The notes under the pieces: generated by a model
Database searches by the model: none
What the model was told of the DNA's origin: nothing
The model's input: only the letters and a program-made list of their open reading frames with translations
Shown here: in pieces, positions 1 to 8,288 of the stretch
How positions within the stretch are numbered: the first letter of the stretch is position 1
Layout: the number at the start of each line of letters is the position of its first letter
Program-made: the position numbers and the translations under genes
Assembly: GCA_029547025.1 (NCBI GenBank)
Contig: JAKPQA010000073.1
Span: forward strand, 1 to 64,000
Length of the DNA stretch: 64,000 nucleotides
Direction of reading: 5' to 3'
Source: Armatimonadota bacterium
Lineage (GTDB): Bacteria; Armatimonadota; Zipacnadia; UBA1398; JAKPQA01

Positions 1-1
1 T

Positions 2-904
2 CAGTGGCTTCCGGCCGAGCCGGTTTTCGTGGACTGGCCCCTGCTCGAGTGCGACGGCGGCCCGGGGCGCTTCGTCGGTACCATGCTCGGGGTCATGAAC
101 ACCCATCAGGGCTGGTGGGGCGAGGGCGACGAGAAGTTCTGGGTCGACAACGACACCTTCCCGAGCTACTTCGGCACCGGATCGGAAGACTACTTCGGCT
201 ACGCCTGGTGCAACCCCGAGCTGTTCACGCACGCCTACCACAATCAGAGCATCTGCACAGGGCCGGCGAACTTTGGCTACACGGCTGTGGCGCGCTACCA
301 CATCATCGACGACATTCCCTTCCGCCACCGGCTGCGGATGTACATCGAGAAATGGGACGCGGCACCGCGGGAGTACTGCTCGACGTCTTACTGGTATGCG
401 CCGTTGGGCGGGACGGACATGTACCGCCGCCCGCCGGAGATCGTGCGCGGCGTGCTGCCCCTGCCCGAGCCGTTCCACGTTGAGGGCGCCATCGAGGGCG
501 AGAAGCTGGAGATCCTAGAGGTCACGGGCGGCACAACCGAGGTCCAGGGGCTGTCGGGGGACTTCAGCCATGCCGAGCACCTGTGGTGGAGGAACCCGAA
601 GGAGGGCGACACGCTCGAGCTCAAGCTCCCCGTCGACAAGGCGGGCCGGTATCAGCTCATCCTGGGGTTGGTGAAGTCATGGGACTACGGCATCCACCAG
701 TTCCTGCTCGACGGGAAGCCCATGGGCGATCCTCAGGATCTGATCGCCGACCAGGTGACGCCGTTCAGGCTGGACCTCGGCAGCGTGGACTTGGCCAAGG
801 GGGACCACACGCTGACCGTCAAGTGCATGGGCACGAACCCGAACGCACGCCCGCACAACTTCATGTGCGGGCTGGACTACGTGCTGCTCAAGCCGGCCGG
901 GTAG
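2..904 (+). CDS. GH172 (DUF2961) family protein, 5' end cut by window edge
   Basis: The reading frame is already open at base 2, so the N-terminus lies outside the window. The visible part carries the DUF2961 signature: a WWGEGDEKFW stretch followed by FGTGSEDYFGYAW. Members of this family, now glycoside hydrolase family 172, act on furanosides such as difructose anhydrides or D-arabinan, and the acidic residues in these two motifs are the expected catalytic site. After about residue 155 a second beta-rich module follows (GRYQLILGLVKSWDYGIHQF), resembling a carbohydrate-binding or jelly-roll domain. Substrate cannot be told. Family assignment is firm; the exact start and any signal peptide are not visible. 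Confidence 0.85.
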   Translation, partial: QWLPAEPVFVDWPLLECDGGPGRFVGTMLGVMNTHQGWWGEGDEKFWVDNDTFPSYFGTGSEDYFGYAWCNPELFTHAYHNQSICTGPANFGYTAVARYHIIDDIPFRHRLRMYIEKWDAAPREYCSTSYWYAPLGGTDMYRRPPEIVRGVLPLPEPFHVEGAIEGEKLEILEVTGGTTEVQGLSGDFSHAEHLWWRNPKEGDTLELKLPVDKAGRYQLILGLVKSWDYGIHQFLLDGKPMGDPQDLIADQVTPFRLDLGSVDLAKGDHTLTVKCMGTNPNARPHNFMCGLDYVLLKPAG

Positions 905-976
905 CGCGGCGCAAGTGCAGGTGTGGCCAGACGGCCCGCAGGCATGGATCAGCAGGCGGCACAGAGCGCAAACCGG

Positions 977-1020
977 TGACAGTCACCCATCTCTTGAATT
1001 CCGGAGATGGGTGACTGTCA
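977..1020. repeat. perfect 17-bp inverted repeat (REP-like or terminator)
   Basis: Left arm TGACAGTCACCCATCTC (977-993) is the exact reverse complement of the right arm at 1004-1020, with a 10-base loop containing GAATTC. It lies 73 bases after the GH172 stop. Its end motif GTGACTGTCA recurs at 1187-1196, and GTGACAGTC at 1381-1389, so it looks like part of a dispersed short repeat rather than only a terminator. Confidence 0.7.
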
Positions 1021-1071
1021 TGAATGGTCCGCACTTAAGCCCAATGCCAGAGGCGTATGTCGCATCACCTC

Positions 1072-1145
1072 TGTAGCCGGGGCTTTAGCCTCGGATCACA
1101 ATGGCCTGTAGAGCCACTCCGCGCGAGGCTGAAGCCTCGCCTACG
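1072..1145. repeat. imperfect inverted repeat, GTAGGCGAGGC family
   Basis: The left arm (1072-1094, TGTAGCCGGGGCTTTAGCCT...) and right arm (1123-1145, GCGAGGCTGAAGCCTCGCCT...) are near-complementary and separated by about 28 bases. Each arm is itself a small hairpin (GGCTTTAGCC, GAGGCTGAAGCCTC). A related sequence occurs at 2716-2753. The rest of the 905-1448 gap holds no recognisable gene. Confidence 0.55.
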
Positions 1146-1448
1146 GTTGGGTGTGCGTGGGTGCCGACCCCAAGTGCGTGCCATTCGTGACTGTCATCGG
1201 TTTCCGCCCGACGCTCCTCGTTAGCCAGAGACCGTCTGCTCGGAAGCGGAGCGAGGGACCTTGGCGAGCGGAGGAACGCCGTTCAGGATCGCGTCGTTTG
1301 CCGATCCATGTCGCAAGCCATACCTACCCTCGGCCGTGGGCCACCAAAGCCGGCAAGGCGTATGGAACCCGCAGCCCCGAGTGACAGTCGAAGCCTGAGC
1401 GCGGCCGGAGGTGGTCGGCGAGAACCGCCGTGCAGGGGAGTGCGAGCC

Positions 1449-2777
1449 TTGTCCGCAGCCAGACGTGTCGTCGGCTGTGTCGCCACTGTGGTTCTGGTCC
1501 TCATGCCGGGCCTCCTGGGGGGCTGCCATCGGCAGACGGGGCCGAACGTGAGCCGCAGCGTCGCGGTACCCACGGCCCAGTCCGTGCCTACGCGCATGGC
1601 CCCACCCGGGGATGTGGTAGCCGTCGGTGCTGCGCTCGCCGTGGCGGCGAACGGGCCGCACATCGTCATGCCGACGGCAAGCGGCTCCAACATCACCCCG
1701 AGCACGGCGTACCCCCATGCCTTCGTCCGGGCCCCGGCCGTACCCACTGTCGAGTGCCGGCTCCGGCCGGGAGGGGAAGCCAACGCCTTCGTGCCCGGGC
1801 CATCGCTCAGGACCGGCCGCGGGTGGCACACCTGGGACGGACAGGGCGGCATCTGCCTGGCGCAGTTCGGAGACGAGCGCGTGGCGATCCTCGAGCAGTA
1901 CCCGCGGTCCGCGATGGAAGTCGGGTACCTCTGTCCCGTGGCTACGCTGACGCTCGAGCACGGGAGAGCACGCGCGACCTCCAGCAACTTCGGCATCCCC
2001 TGCGGTGTGGGCGACGGTGCGTTCGGCGCCTATGTCCCGTCGGTGGATATCACGGACCCGTCCGCCGCAGTGGTCGGAGACAGGCTGTGGGTGGTCACCT
2101 GCGACCGATCCTCTCATCCGTTCGTGAGCTCGGCGAGATGGGGGCGGTTCGGCGGCGACGGCTGGGAGCTGGGGCACGAGCTGGGCGATGGCTACTGCCC
2201 TCGCGTTGCCGGCACGCCGGCCGCGGGCGTGTTCGTCGCGTACATACGGGCCAAGCGCGACCAACGCCAGGGCTATCGCTCGACGGGCCGGGTCGCCCTC
2301 CAGCGCTTGGCCGACGGCCGGGAGTGGGAGGAGCTGCCCGATGTCCCCGGGGCCCACGGAGTCGGTGAGCTGGCGCTGGCCGTCGACCCAGCCGCGGGGC
2401 TGTGCATCATCTACACGGCATGGGGCGAGGCCGGGCCGCCGCTGATGGCGATCAGATCTGCCGACTTCGGGCGCACGTGGGGTGAGCCCAGGAGACTGAC
2501 CGGACCTGAGACGAGCGCGTCCTCGCCCCAGGTCGTGTCCCACGGCGGCCGCCTCTACGTCGCCTACGTGGCGACCCCCAGGGCCCCTGGGGCCCCGCCT
2601 GGTGGTGTGTACACATTCGTGCTGGATCCTCTGCAGTTGCCGGGCGGGGCGGGCGGCATGGACATGCCGTTCCCGGGGCGTCTGGCCGGACCTGAGCTGT
2701 TCGCGGCCGCGAGCGGTACGGCGGCGGAGGCGTCAGCCGCCTCGCCTACCGCCCCTTCAGTCCAGCAACACAGATGA
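1449..2777 (+). CDS. sialidase-fold (BNR-repeat) lipoprotein
   Basis: A 442-residue exported lipoprotein. TTG at 1449 is chosen because GGGGAG lies 8 bases upstream and the product then starts MSAARRVVG, giving a short lipoprotein signal peptide with lipobox LLGGC (Cys26). The body shows beta-propeller strands and an Asp-box-like SADFGRTWGEP motif near the C-terminus, typical of the sialidase superfamily; enzyme activity is not proven because the arginine triad cannot be placed with certainty. The last 40 residues are low in structure, and the final codons run through a GTAGGCGAGGC-type repeat, so the true C-terminal tail is uncertain. It converges with the minus-strand GYF_2 gene. Confidence 0.7.
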   Translation: MSAARRVVGCVATVVLVLMPGLLGGCHRQTGPNVSRSVAVPTAQSVPTRMAPPGDVVAVGAALAVAANGPHIVMPTASGSNITPSTAYPHAFVRAPAVPTVECRLRPGGEANAFVPGPSLRTGRGWHTWDGQGGICLAQFGDERVAILEQYPRSAMEVGYLCPVATLTLEHGRARATSSNFGIPCGVGDGAFGAYVPSVDITDPSAAVVGDRLWVVTCDRSSHPFVSSARWGRFGGDGWELGHELGDGYCPRVAGTPAAGVFVAYIRAKRDQRQGYRSTGRVALQRLADGREWEELPDVPGAHGVGELALAVDPAAGLCIIYTAWGEAGPPLMAIRSADFGRTWGEPRRLTGPETSASSPQVVSHGGRLYVAYVATPRAPGAPPGGVYTFVLDPLQLPGGAGGMDMPFPGRLAGPELFAAASGTAAEASAASPTAPSVQQHR

Positions 2778-3262
2778 CGATGCCGCTGGGCGCCGATCAG
2801 CAGGCCGGCGCCGAGGCCCGCCAGAGACCATATCAGCAGGTCGGTGGAGGAGCCCCGCGTCAAGCCGGCGATGGCGCCGGCGACCAGACCCACCCCGGAG
2901 CCTGTGCCAACCCACTTCGCCTGCATGCGATGGTGCGCGCGGCTGGCATCAGGCACGAGCCCAACCGTCTGCGCGAACTGCTGATAGCCGAAGCCAGGCG
3001 CGCCCTGCCCTGGCGGCATTAGCCCCGTCACCTCGGCCACGGGGCGCCAGTCGGCGCTCGCGTCGCTCCGCGCGACGGCCTCGGGGCTCAGGCGTCCTTC
3101 GGATACCCACTGCCGGAGATCGTCGAGTGCCACGGGCCCGTACTCGGTCCCGCGATCTGAGACATACCACTGGTCCGCGATACGTGACCCCCGAGGTTCC
3201 GTCGCGGGCCCATCGCTAGATGATCTCGTACAGCCTCGCCCGGCTGGCCGGATCCAGGTCAT
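2564..3262 (-). CDS. GYF_2 (DUF4339) domain membrane protein, possibly frameshifted
   Basis: Residues 30-80 (QWYVSDRGTEYGPVALDDL...) match the GYF_2 domain: a W-Y pair, a YGP motif and a later DWRPV. Hydrophobic segments follow at about residues 110-155, a common arrangement of small membrane proteins. ATG at 3262 overlaps the DUF1854 gene end by 47 bases; no start codon is in frame between 3216 and the domain, so the start is unsure. The tail after GAQRHRHLCC looks non-natural. One-base slippage near 2790 gives GIVICVAGLKGR then TAG at 2746-2748, which completes a membrane helix and removes most of the overlap with the lipoprotein gene. Confidence 0.65.
   Translation of the reverse strand: MTWIRPAGRGCTRSSSDGPATEPRGSRIADQWYVSDRGTEYGPVALDDLRQWVSEGRLSPEAVARSDASADWRPVAEVTGLMPPGQGAPGFGYQQFAQTVGLVPDASRAHHRMQAKWVGTGSGVGLVAGAIAGLTRGSSTDLLIWSLAGLGAGLLIGAQRHRHLCCWTEGAVGEAADASAAVPLAAANSSGPARRPGNGMSMPPAPPGNCRGSSTNVYTPPGGAPGALGVAT
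2716..2753. repeat. third copy of GTAGGCGAGGC-type hairpin repeat
   Basis: GAGGCGTCAGCC followed by CTCGCCTACC matches the arm at 1123-1145 (GAGGCTGAAGCC, TCGCCTACG) with small indels. It sits where the lipoprotein and GYF_2 genes converge and encodes the odd Ala/Ser-rich end of the lipoprotein. Confidence 0.5.
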
Positions 3263-3755
3263 TCACGTTGGGTATCTCGTAGACAGTGCCGTGCAAGTCG
3301 GTGATCTTGACCATGCCCGTCTCGAGCTCAGTGATGTTCTCCCGCACGCTGCGGACGCCGAACCTGGTGCGGCCGCGCGTGGTCTCCACGTCGAACTGGG
3401 CGATGCCGTACTCCTCCTTGATGCGGTGGATCGCCGTGATCGAGGGTGTGAAGTACCGCCGGTCGAGCTCCTCGGCAATGACCTTGCCGGCCTCCTTCGA
3501 CAGCCCTTTCAGGTTCCGGAGCATTCCGATCTCGGTGTCCTTGCAGTCGTAGAAGGCGATGTACTCGTTCTTGAGCGACCGAGGGAACGCGCGTCGAACG
3601 CCCACGGCCAGGTACGACCGATCGCCCTCGATGGTCATGTCGGGCCGCGCCTGGCCGCGGGGGATGAGCGTGATCTTCGACGGCTCCAGGTACTTCAGTT
3701 CCACCGGCTCGGCCTTCGCGCGCGGCATCACGGCCTCGGCTTCCGATGAGCTCAT
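3216..3755 (-). CDS. DUF1854 family protein
   Basis: A 179-residue soluble protein of the DUF1854 family, recognised by PRGQARPDMTIEGDRSYLAV and the following VRRAFP and DxxGxE-like blocks (YDCKDTEIGML). ATG at 3755 is preceded by a GGGGGAAG ribosome site; frames further upstream would overlap the ABC gene. The gene begins 13 bases after the ABC exporter stop, so the two are surely co-transcribed. DUF1854 proteins are known as partners of an ABC transporter in cyanophycin-associated loci, but no cyanophycin gene is visible here. Its biochemical role is unknown. The GYF_2 gene follows directly with an overlap. Confidence 0.85.
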   Translation of the reverse strand: MSSSEAEAVMPRAKAEPVELKYLEPSKITLIPRGQARPDMTIEGDRSYLAVGVRRAFPRSLKNEYIAFYDCKDTEIGMLRNLKGLSKEAGKVIAEELDRRYFTPSITAIHRIKEEYGIAQFDVETTRGRTRFGVRSVRENITELETGMVKITDLHGTVYEIPNVNDLDPASRARLYEII

Positions 3756-3768
3756 ATGCTTCCCCCCC

Positions 3769-5985
3769 CTACCCGTCCACCGCGCGGAGCTTCGAGAGAT
3801 CGCGGTAGGTCTTGGCGAGCTTGGCGTAGACACCATCGCGCTTCTTCACGAGCTCGTCGTGGCTACCTAGCTCGGCCACCTTGCCCTTCTCGAGGACCAG
3901 CAGGCGGTTCGCGTTCCGCAACGTCGACAGCCGGTGAGCGATGGCGAAGGTCGTGCGCGATGAAGTGAGCCGAGCCAACGCCTCCTGGATGTTCTTCTCA
4001 GTCTCCAGGTCCACCGACGAGGTTGCCTCGTCCAGAATCAGGATCTTCGGGTCATGCAGGATGGCGCGAGCAATGGAGATCCTTTGGCGCTCGCCGCCGG
4101 ACATGAGCTTGCCGCGCTCGCCCACCTCGGTGTCGTAACCATAGGGTGACTTCATGATGAAGTCGTGCGCGTTCGCCGTTCTCGCGGCCGCCATGATCTC
4201 ATCCAGCGTTGCCTCCGGCTTCCCGTAGGCGATGTTCTCCGCGATGGTACCCGGGAACAGGAAGGGCTCCTGCATCACGATGCCGATCTGCCGCCGCAGG
4301 TCGTGGAGCCGGATCTTGCGGACGTCAACTCCGTCGATGAGGATGGCACCCTCGTCGACGTCGTAGAAGCGGCAGATGAGGTTGATGAGGGTCGACTTTC
4401 CCGCGCCGCTGTGCCCAACCAAGCCGATCATCTCGCCGGGCTCGACGTCGATGGAGATCCCGTCCAGCGCCTTTTTCCCCGGCTCGTAGCTGAAGCGCAC
4501 GTCCCGGATCTCCACACGACCCTTCATCTCGGGCATCGGGATGGCCTCGGGATCGTCATAGGCCTCGGGCTCGGTGTCGATGACTTCGAAGATCCGCTCG
4601 CCGGAAGTCAGGCAACGCGAGAGCCAGTCGCCCATGCGACTCAGCGACTGCAGCGGGCCATAGAACATGCCGAGGTAACCGAGGAATGCCATCAGCGTCC
4701 CGAGCGTGATACCGCCATTCTGCACGCCGCGGCCGCCGAAGTACCAGACGAGCAGGAATCCGGCACCGCCCACCGAGTAGAGCAGGGGGAAGAAGGTGGC
4801 CAGGATCTGCTCGGACCGGGCACCCACCACGAACAGCTTGTCGTTGCGGACATCGAGCCGGCTCACTTCACGCTGCTCCTGCGCGAAGGCCTTCACCACG
4901 CGGATGCCCGCAAAGGTGTCGTTGAGCGCGGCGTTCATGGCCGACCATTGGTGCCAGACCTTGTGGAACGTGCTGCGGATCCGGCGCCAGAACACATAGG
5001 TAACCAGTGAGATCAGTGGCGCGGGGATCAGAATCAGCAGCGCGAGCTTCCAGTCCATGCAGAACAGCACGATGCCGATGCCGATGATCTCCAGCGCGCA
5101 GACCATGAACCAGAGGGCGCCATCAATCAGAAAGTCGGCCAGCATGCCGGTGTCGCGGATGACCCGGGCCATGACGGCGCCAACCTGCTTCTTGTCGAAG
5201 TAGGACATGGATAGCCGGTTGAGGGCACGGTACACCTCGGCCCTCAGATCGCGAACCAGCCGATTCCCCAGCCAGCCCGCCACCCGGCCCCGCCAGATCG
5301 AAAGTGCCAGCCCGAGCACATGCGACCCCGTTAACGCCAGCACCATGAGGCCGAGTTTGCCGTAGAACTGAGGTTCCTTGAGCACATGGTCGACGAGGTA
5401 GCGGGTCAGGTAGGGCGGCACGAGCCCTGCCGCGACAGCCGCGATCATCAGCACGAACACGAGCACGCATCGGCCGATATAGGGCCGGGCGTAGCCCAGC
5501 AGACGACGGACGACCTTGCTCTTGCGCACGCAGGCGGGGCAGACATCGGTGTCCTCGGGCAGCTCCCGTTTGCAGGTGGCGCAGACGCGGTCTTCATCAA
5601 CGAGCGCGTCCTCGGGGACGTCGCGTCCGTTGGCCAAGGAGTCGATGATCTTACAGACCTTCGCGAAGCGTTTCGCTTTCGCGTTCGAGTACCGCACTAG
5701 CTCGACCCGGCCCGAAGGTGTGGTGAGTTCGATCGCCGAGACGCCGACGAGTGGCGTCACGGCCGCTCCCTTGATGGCCTCCATGTCCAGGTCGATCGAC
5801 GGATGCGCTCCATTGCCGCTGGGGTACACGAGCACCCGCTTGTCCGCCACGACGAGCCAAGCGGACCCATAACCGCCGTCGGTGCCCACATCGGTCTCCA
5901 CAATGGCACGAACGGAGCCGAGGGAGCCGTCCAGGGAGTCGACAGCCGCTCTGATCTCATCTGGGAGTTGTGTCGTGGTATCCAA
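3769..5985 (-). CDS. ABC exporter with N-terminal PH-like domain and zinc ribbon
   Basis: A 738-residue half-size exporter with fused permease and ATPase. TTG at 5985 is the start, with AGAGGAA upstream. Residues 20-115 (SAWLVVADKRVLVYP...RVELVRYSNAKAKRF) read like a PH/GRAM-type fold. Cys135/138 and Cys149/152 form a CxxC-x10-CxxC zinc ribbon. The six-helix membrane domain spans about 165-460. The nucleotide-binding domain has Walker A GHSGAGKS near 525, signature MSGGERQRISIARA and Walker B ILILDEATSS. The core resembles MsbA-like exporters; the N-terminal modules are those of ABC transporters paired with DUF1854 proteins. Cargo is unknown; lipid, peptide or polymer are all possible. Confidence 0.85.
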   Translation of the reverse strand: MDTTTQLPDEIRAAVDSLDGSLGSVRAIVETDVGTDGGYGSAWLVVADKRVLVYPSGNGAHPSIDLDMEAIKGAAVTPLVGVSAIELTTPSGRVELVRYSNAKAKRFAKVCKIIDSLANGRDVPEDALVDEDRVCATCKRELPEDTDVCPACVRKSKVVRRLLGYARPYIGRCVLVFVLMIAAVAAGLVPPYLTRYLVDHVLKEPQFYGKLGLMVLALTGSHVLGLALSIWRGRVAGWLGNRLVRDLRAEVYRALNRLSMSYFDKKQVGAVMARVIRDTGMLADFLIDGALWFMVCALEIIGIGIVLFCMDWKLALLILIPAPLISLVTYVFWRRIRSTFHKVWHQWSAMNAALNDTFAGIRVVKAFAQEQREVSRLDVRNDKLFVVGARSEQILATFFPLLYSVGGAGFLLVWYFGGRGVQNGGITLGTLMAFLGYLGMFYGPLQSLSRMGDWLSRCLTSGERIFEVIDTEPEAYDDPEAIPMPEMKGRVEIRDVRFSYEPGKKALDGISIDVEPGEMIGLVGHSGAGKSTLINLICRFYDVDEGAILIDGVDVRKIRLHDLRRQIGIVMQEPFLFPGTIAENIAYGKPEATLDEIMAAARTANAHDFIMKSPYGYDTEVGERGKLMSGGERQRISIARAILHDPKILILDEATSSVDLETEKNIQEALARLTSSRTTFAIAHRLSTLRNANRLLVLEKGKVAELGSHDELVKKRDGVYAKLAKTYRDLSKLRAVDG

Positions 5986-6120
5986 CTACGGGTTCCTCTT
6001 CAGATGACGGCACGCACGTCCACGCGGGGAGAGGGGCGGGTCCGAACCGGCACCCTCTATACTATAGCGCGGCGTGAATGGGCATTACAGGGCCGAGGGC
6101 ACTCGGAGCCGCACCCTCGC

Positions 6121-7443
6121 CTATTGGATCTGCCTCCACCCGCGGTTCCGCAGCGCGTTCTCGGTGTCCGGGTCGTTGGGCACCCGGTGCATCACGCCAT
6201 CGGGGTCCTTCCACACGCCGCCGTCGCGGTTGGGCACCTCCTGTGGATCGCCGCCGTCGGGATCGGGCACGCGGTCCATGTCGCGGATGAGCGCATCCCA
6301 CCCGGCCGCGGCCTCATCGATGGCCCCACGGCGGCGGCCGAGCACCGACTGCACGGCCTCGGCCTGCCGCGCTCTCCATTTGGGCGAGGTCCAGAGTGAG
6401 GCCATCACGCCGCGCGCCAGTGGGAACCGCTCGTCGAACCGGTTTTCGGGTGCCCACGAGCCGCCGGTCATCAGGAACCAGTCCCCGCGGCCGTCCAGCA
6501 GCGGGGACGCGTCGAGCATGAATGTGCCGATGTCGACCCGCACGCGGACCCTCGTGCCGTCGCGCGTGCCCACGTAGTCGGCCCGGACCTTGTCGACCCG
6601 AGGGTTGGCGCCGAGTCCAGCGAGCTTGATGAGCTCGCAGAAGTAGTCGCTGACACGTGGCAGCCGACGCACCGAGTCGAGTTCGGCATCGGGCAGCTGC
6701 TCCCTGAGCCCCTGGAGCACGATGCCTCCGGCCAACTCATCCGCCGGGGTATAGGGCACCATGATGTTCAGCGCCGCGGGCGGGCTCGAGAAGCATCCGG
6801 TCAGGCCATCCGGGCTCTGCACCTTCCAGACGAAGTAGCCGGGTATGGCACCGGTGCGCAGGATCTCGCCCTCCCATGTCCACCCCACCGGCAGCACCAG
6901 GCGGTACGCATTCTCGGTGGGTTCCTGGAAGAAGCGGACGATGGGCGTCGGGATGAGGCGGCACGAGTCGAAGGCGCGCTCGATCTCGGCCGCGAAGGCT
7001 TCCGCCACGCCGGGGCGAGCCAATGCGGCGACGACGTAGCTTTGGCCGGCTTCGTCGCGACAACGCCAGCGTTCGACGAGCTCGCCGCGAACGCCGCTCG
7101 ATCGGCACGAGACCTCCCACTCGCCCGGGCGCCCGGTGGGCGCCACGGTGGGCGCCACCCCGCCGTTGATCTGCTGCAGGTCGCGGGCCAGACGCCGCGC
7201 CTCCTCCTCAGCGGGGTGCCGCGCGCGGAAGAACCACAGTGCCGGCTGAGTGACCACCGCCGCCCCCGACGGCGCGTCGATGGCGATCTCGGTGTTGCCG
7301 CCGGTACCCGTGGCCATCTCCCAGTCCTCGGGGATCTCGATGGCGAAGCCGGCGATGGGGTTCACATACTCCACCTGGGGGACGGCACGGGCGGGAGCGG
7401 AGAGAGCGACCACAAGGACAGCGAAGCGAAGGGCGAGCCGCAT
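6121..7443 (-). CDS. secreted protein of unknown function
   Basis: A 440-residue protein. ATG at 7443 is chosen because GAGGGGGA lies upstream and the product then starts with a clean signal peptide (MRLALRFAVLVVALSAPARA). The N-terminal part (PIAGFAIEIPEDWEMATG) resembles the fold of DcrB/PsbP-type periplasmic proteins, in which a strand-helix pattern begins with an F-x-I-x-x-P-x-x-W core; this pattern appears again at about residue 190 (AYRLVLPVGWTWEG), suggesting an internal duplication. The C-terminal tail is rich in Asp, Pro and Gly. No catalytic motif is seen. It is separated from the exporter gene by about 135 bases and is probably transcribed alone. Confidence 0.6.
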   Translation of the reverse strand: MRLALRFAVLVVALSAPARAVPQVEYVNPIAGFAIEIPEDWEMATGTGGNTEIAIDAPSGAAVVTQPALWFFRARHPAEEEARRLARDLQQINGGVAPTVAPTGRPGEWEVSCRSSGVRGELVERWRCRDEAGQSYVVAALARPGVAEAFAAEIERAFDSCRLIPTPIVRFFQEPTENAYRLVLPVGWTWEGEILRTGAIPGYFVWKVQSPDGLTGCFSSPPAALNIMVPYTPADELAGGIVLQGLREQLPDAELDSVRRLPRVSDYFCELIKLAGLGANPRVDKVRADYVGTRDGTRVRVRVDIGTFMLDASPLLDGRGDWFLMTGGSWAPENRFDERFPLARGVMASLWTSPKWRARQAEAVQSVLGRRRGAIDEAAAGWDALIRDMDRVPDPDGGDPQEVPNRDGGVWKDPDGVMHRVPNDPDTENALRNRGWRQIQ

Positions 7444-7529
7444 GGGCTGTTCCCCCTCGGAAGCTTCGAGTGAAAGGCCAGAGCCCCAGTTCGCCACGCG
7501 CGGGCTCCAGCCTTCCTCCCGCGTCCCCG

Positions 7530-8288
7530 CTAGCGGTGCGCCAGCCCCCACCGCTGAGCCATCATGCGCTCAATCGGGCCAAAGACATACTGGGTGACCA
7601 CCAGGCCGAGGATGAGGATCACGCTCATCGCGGCAACCACCTGGGCCATGTCGCCCAGGTTCCGGCCCATCATGAGGACGCACCCGAGGCCCTTCTCGGA
7701 GTACAGCAGCTCGCCGGCCATCAGGGCACGCCAGGCAAAGGACCAGCCGAGCTTCATCCCCGTGACGATGCTGGGGAGCGCGGCGGGCAGCACGACGCGA
7801 AGCTGCAGCGTGACGCCACGGGCGCCGAGGGTCCGGCCCGCCTTGACAAGGACTGGCGGCACATTGCGGATGCCGTCGTCCACCGCGGTGGCGATGGAGA
7901 ATGTTGCACCCATCACCACCACGAATATGACAGCTTTCTCGGTGAGCCCAAACCATAGCAGCGCCAGCGGCAGCCAGCAGATGCTCGGAAGCGACTGAAG
8001 GCCCACGGCTGAGGCACCCACCGTGTCCTGCAACACCCTGAATCGCGCCGTGGCGATGCCCGTGCACAGGCCGATGGCCAGGGCCAGACCATACCCCACG
8101 AGCATCCGAGCCATGCTTGCGACAATGGCCACGGGGATGCTGCCATTGCGGACGTTCTCGACGACGGACGCAACCACAGCCCCCGGCGAAGGCAGCAACA
8201 GGGGCGGCCAGATCCGGAGCCAGACCACGGTCTGCCAGACCAGGACCAGCAGAGCGGCGAAAGCAAGCCTACGGGCCAGACGTGCCAT
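7530..8288 (-). CDS. NitT/TauT-type ABC transporter permease
   Basis: A 252-residue inner-membrane permease of the SsuC/TauC/NrtB type with about six hydrophobic segments. The EAA-like coupling loop is visible as LGARGVTLQLRVVLPAALPS followed by G. ATG at 8288 lies 20 bases inside the upstream ATPase gene, which indicates translational coupling, and gives MARLARRLAF before the first helix. With the next two genes it forms a complete importer transcribed in the order binding protein, ATPase, permease. Substrate is unresolved among sulfonates, taurine, nitrate or thiamine-precursor-like compounds. Confidence 0.88.
   Translation of the reverse strand: MARLARRLAFAALLVLVWQTVVWLRIWPPLLLPSPGAVVASVVENVRNGSIPVAIVASMARMLVGYGLALAIGLCTGIATARFRVLQDTVGASAVGLQSLPSICWLPLALLWFGLTEKAVIFVVVMGATFSIATAVDDGIRNVPPVLVKAGRTLGARGVTLQLRVVLPAALPSIVTGMKLGWSFAWRALMAGELLYSEKGLGCVLMMGRNLGDMAQVVAAMSVILILGLVVTQYVFGPIERMMAQRWGLAHR

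Noticed and set aside
1221-2543. A 440-codon open frame on the minus strand
   Set aside because: It is antisense to the sialidase-fold lipoprotein, rich in Arg/Gly/Pro with no domain, and has no ribosome site; high GC opens such frames.
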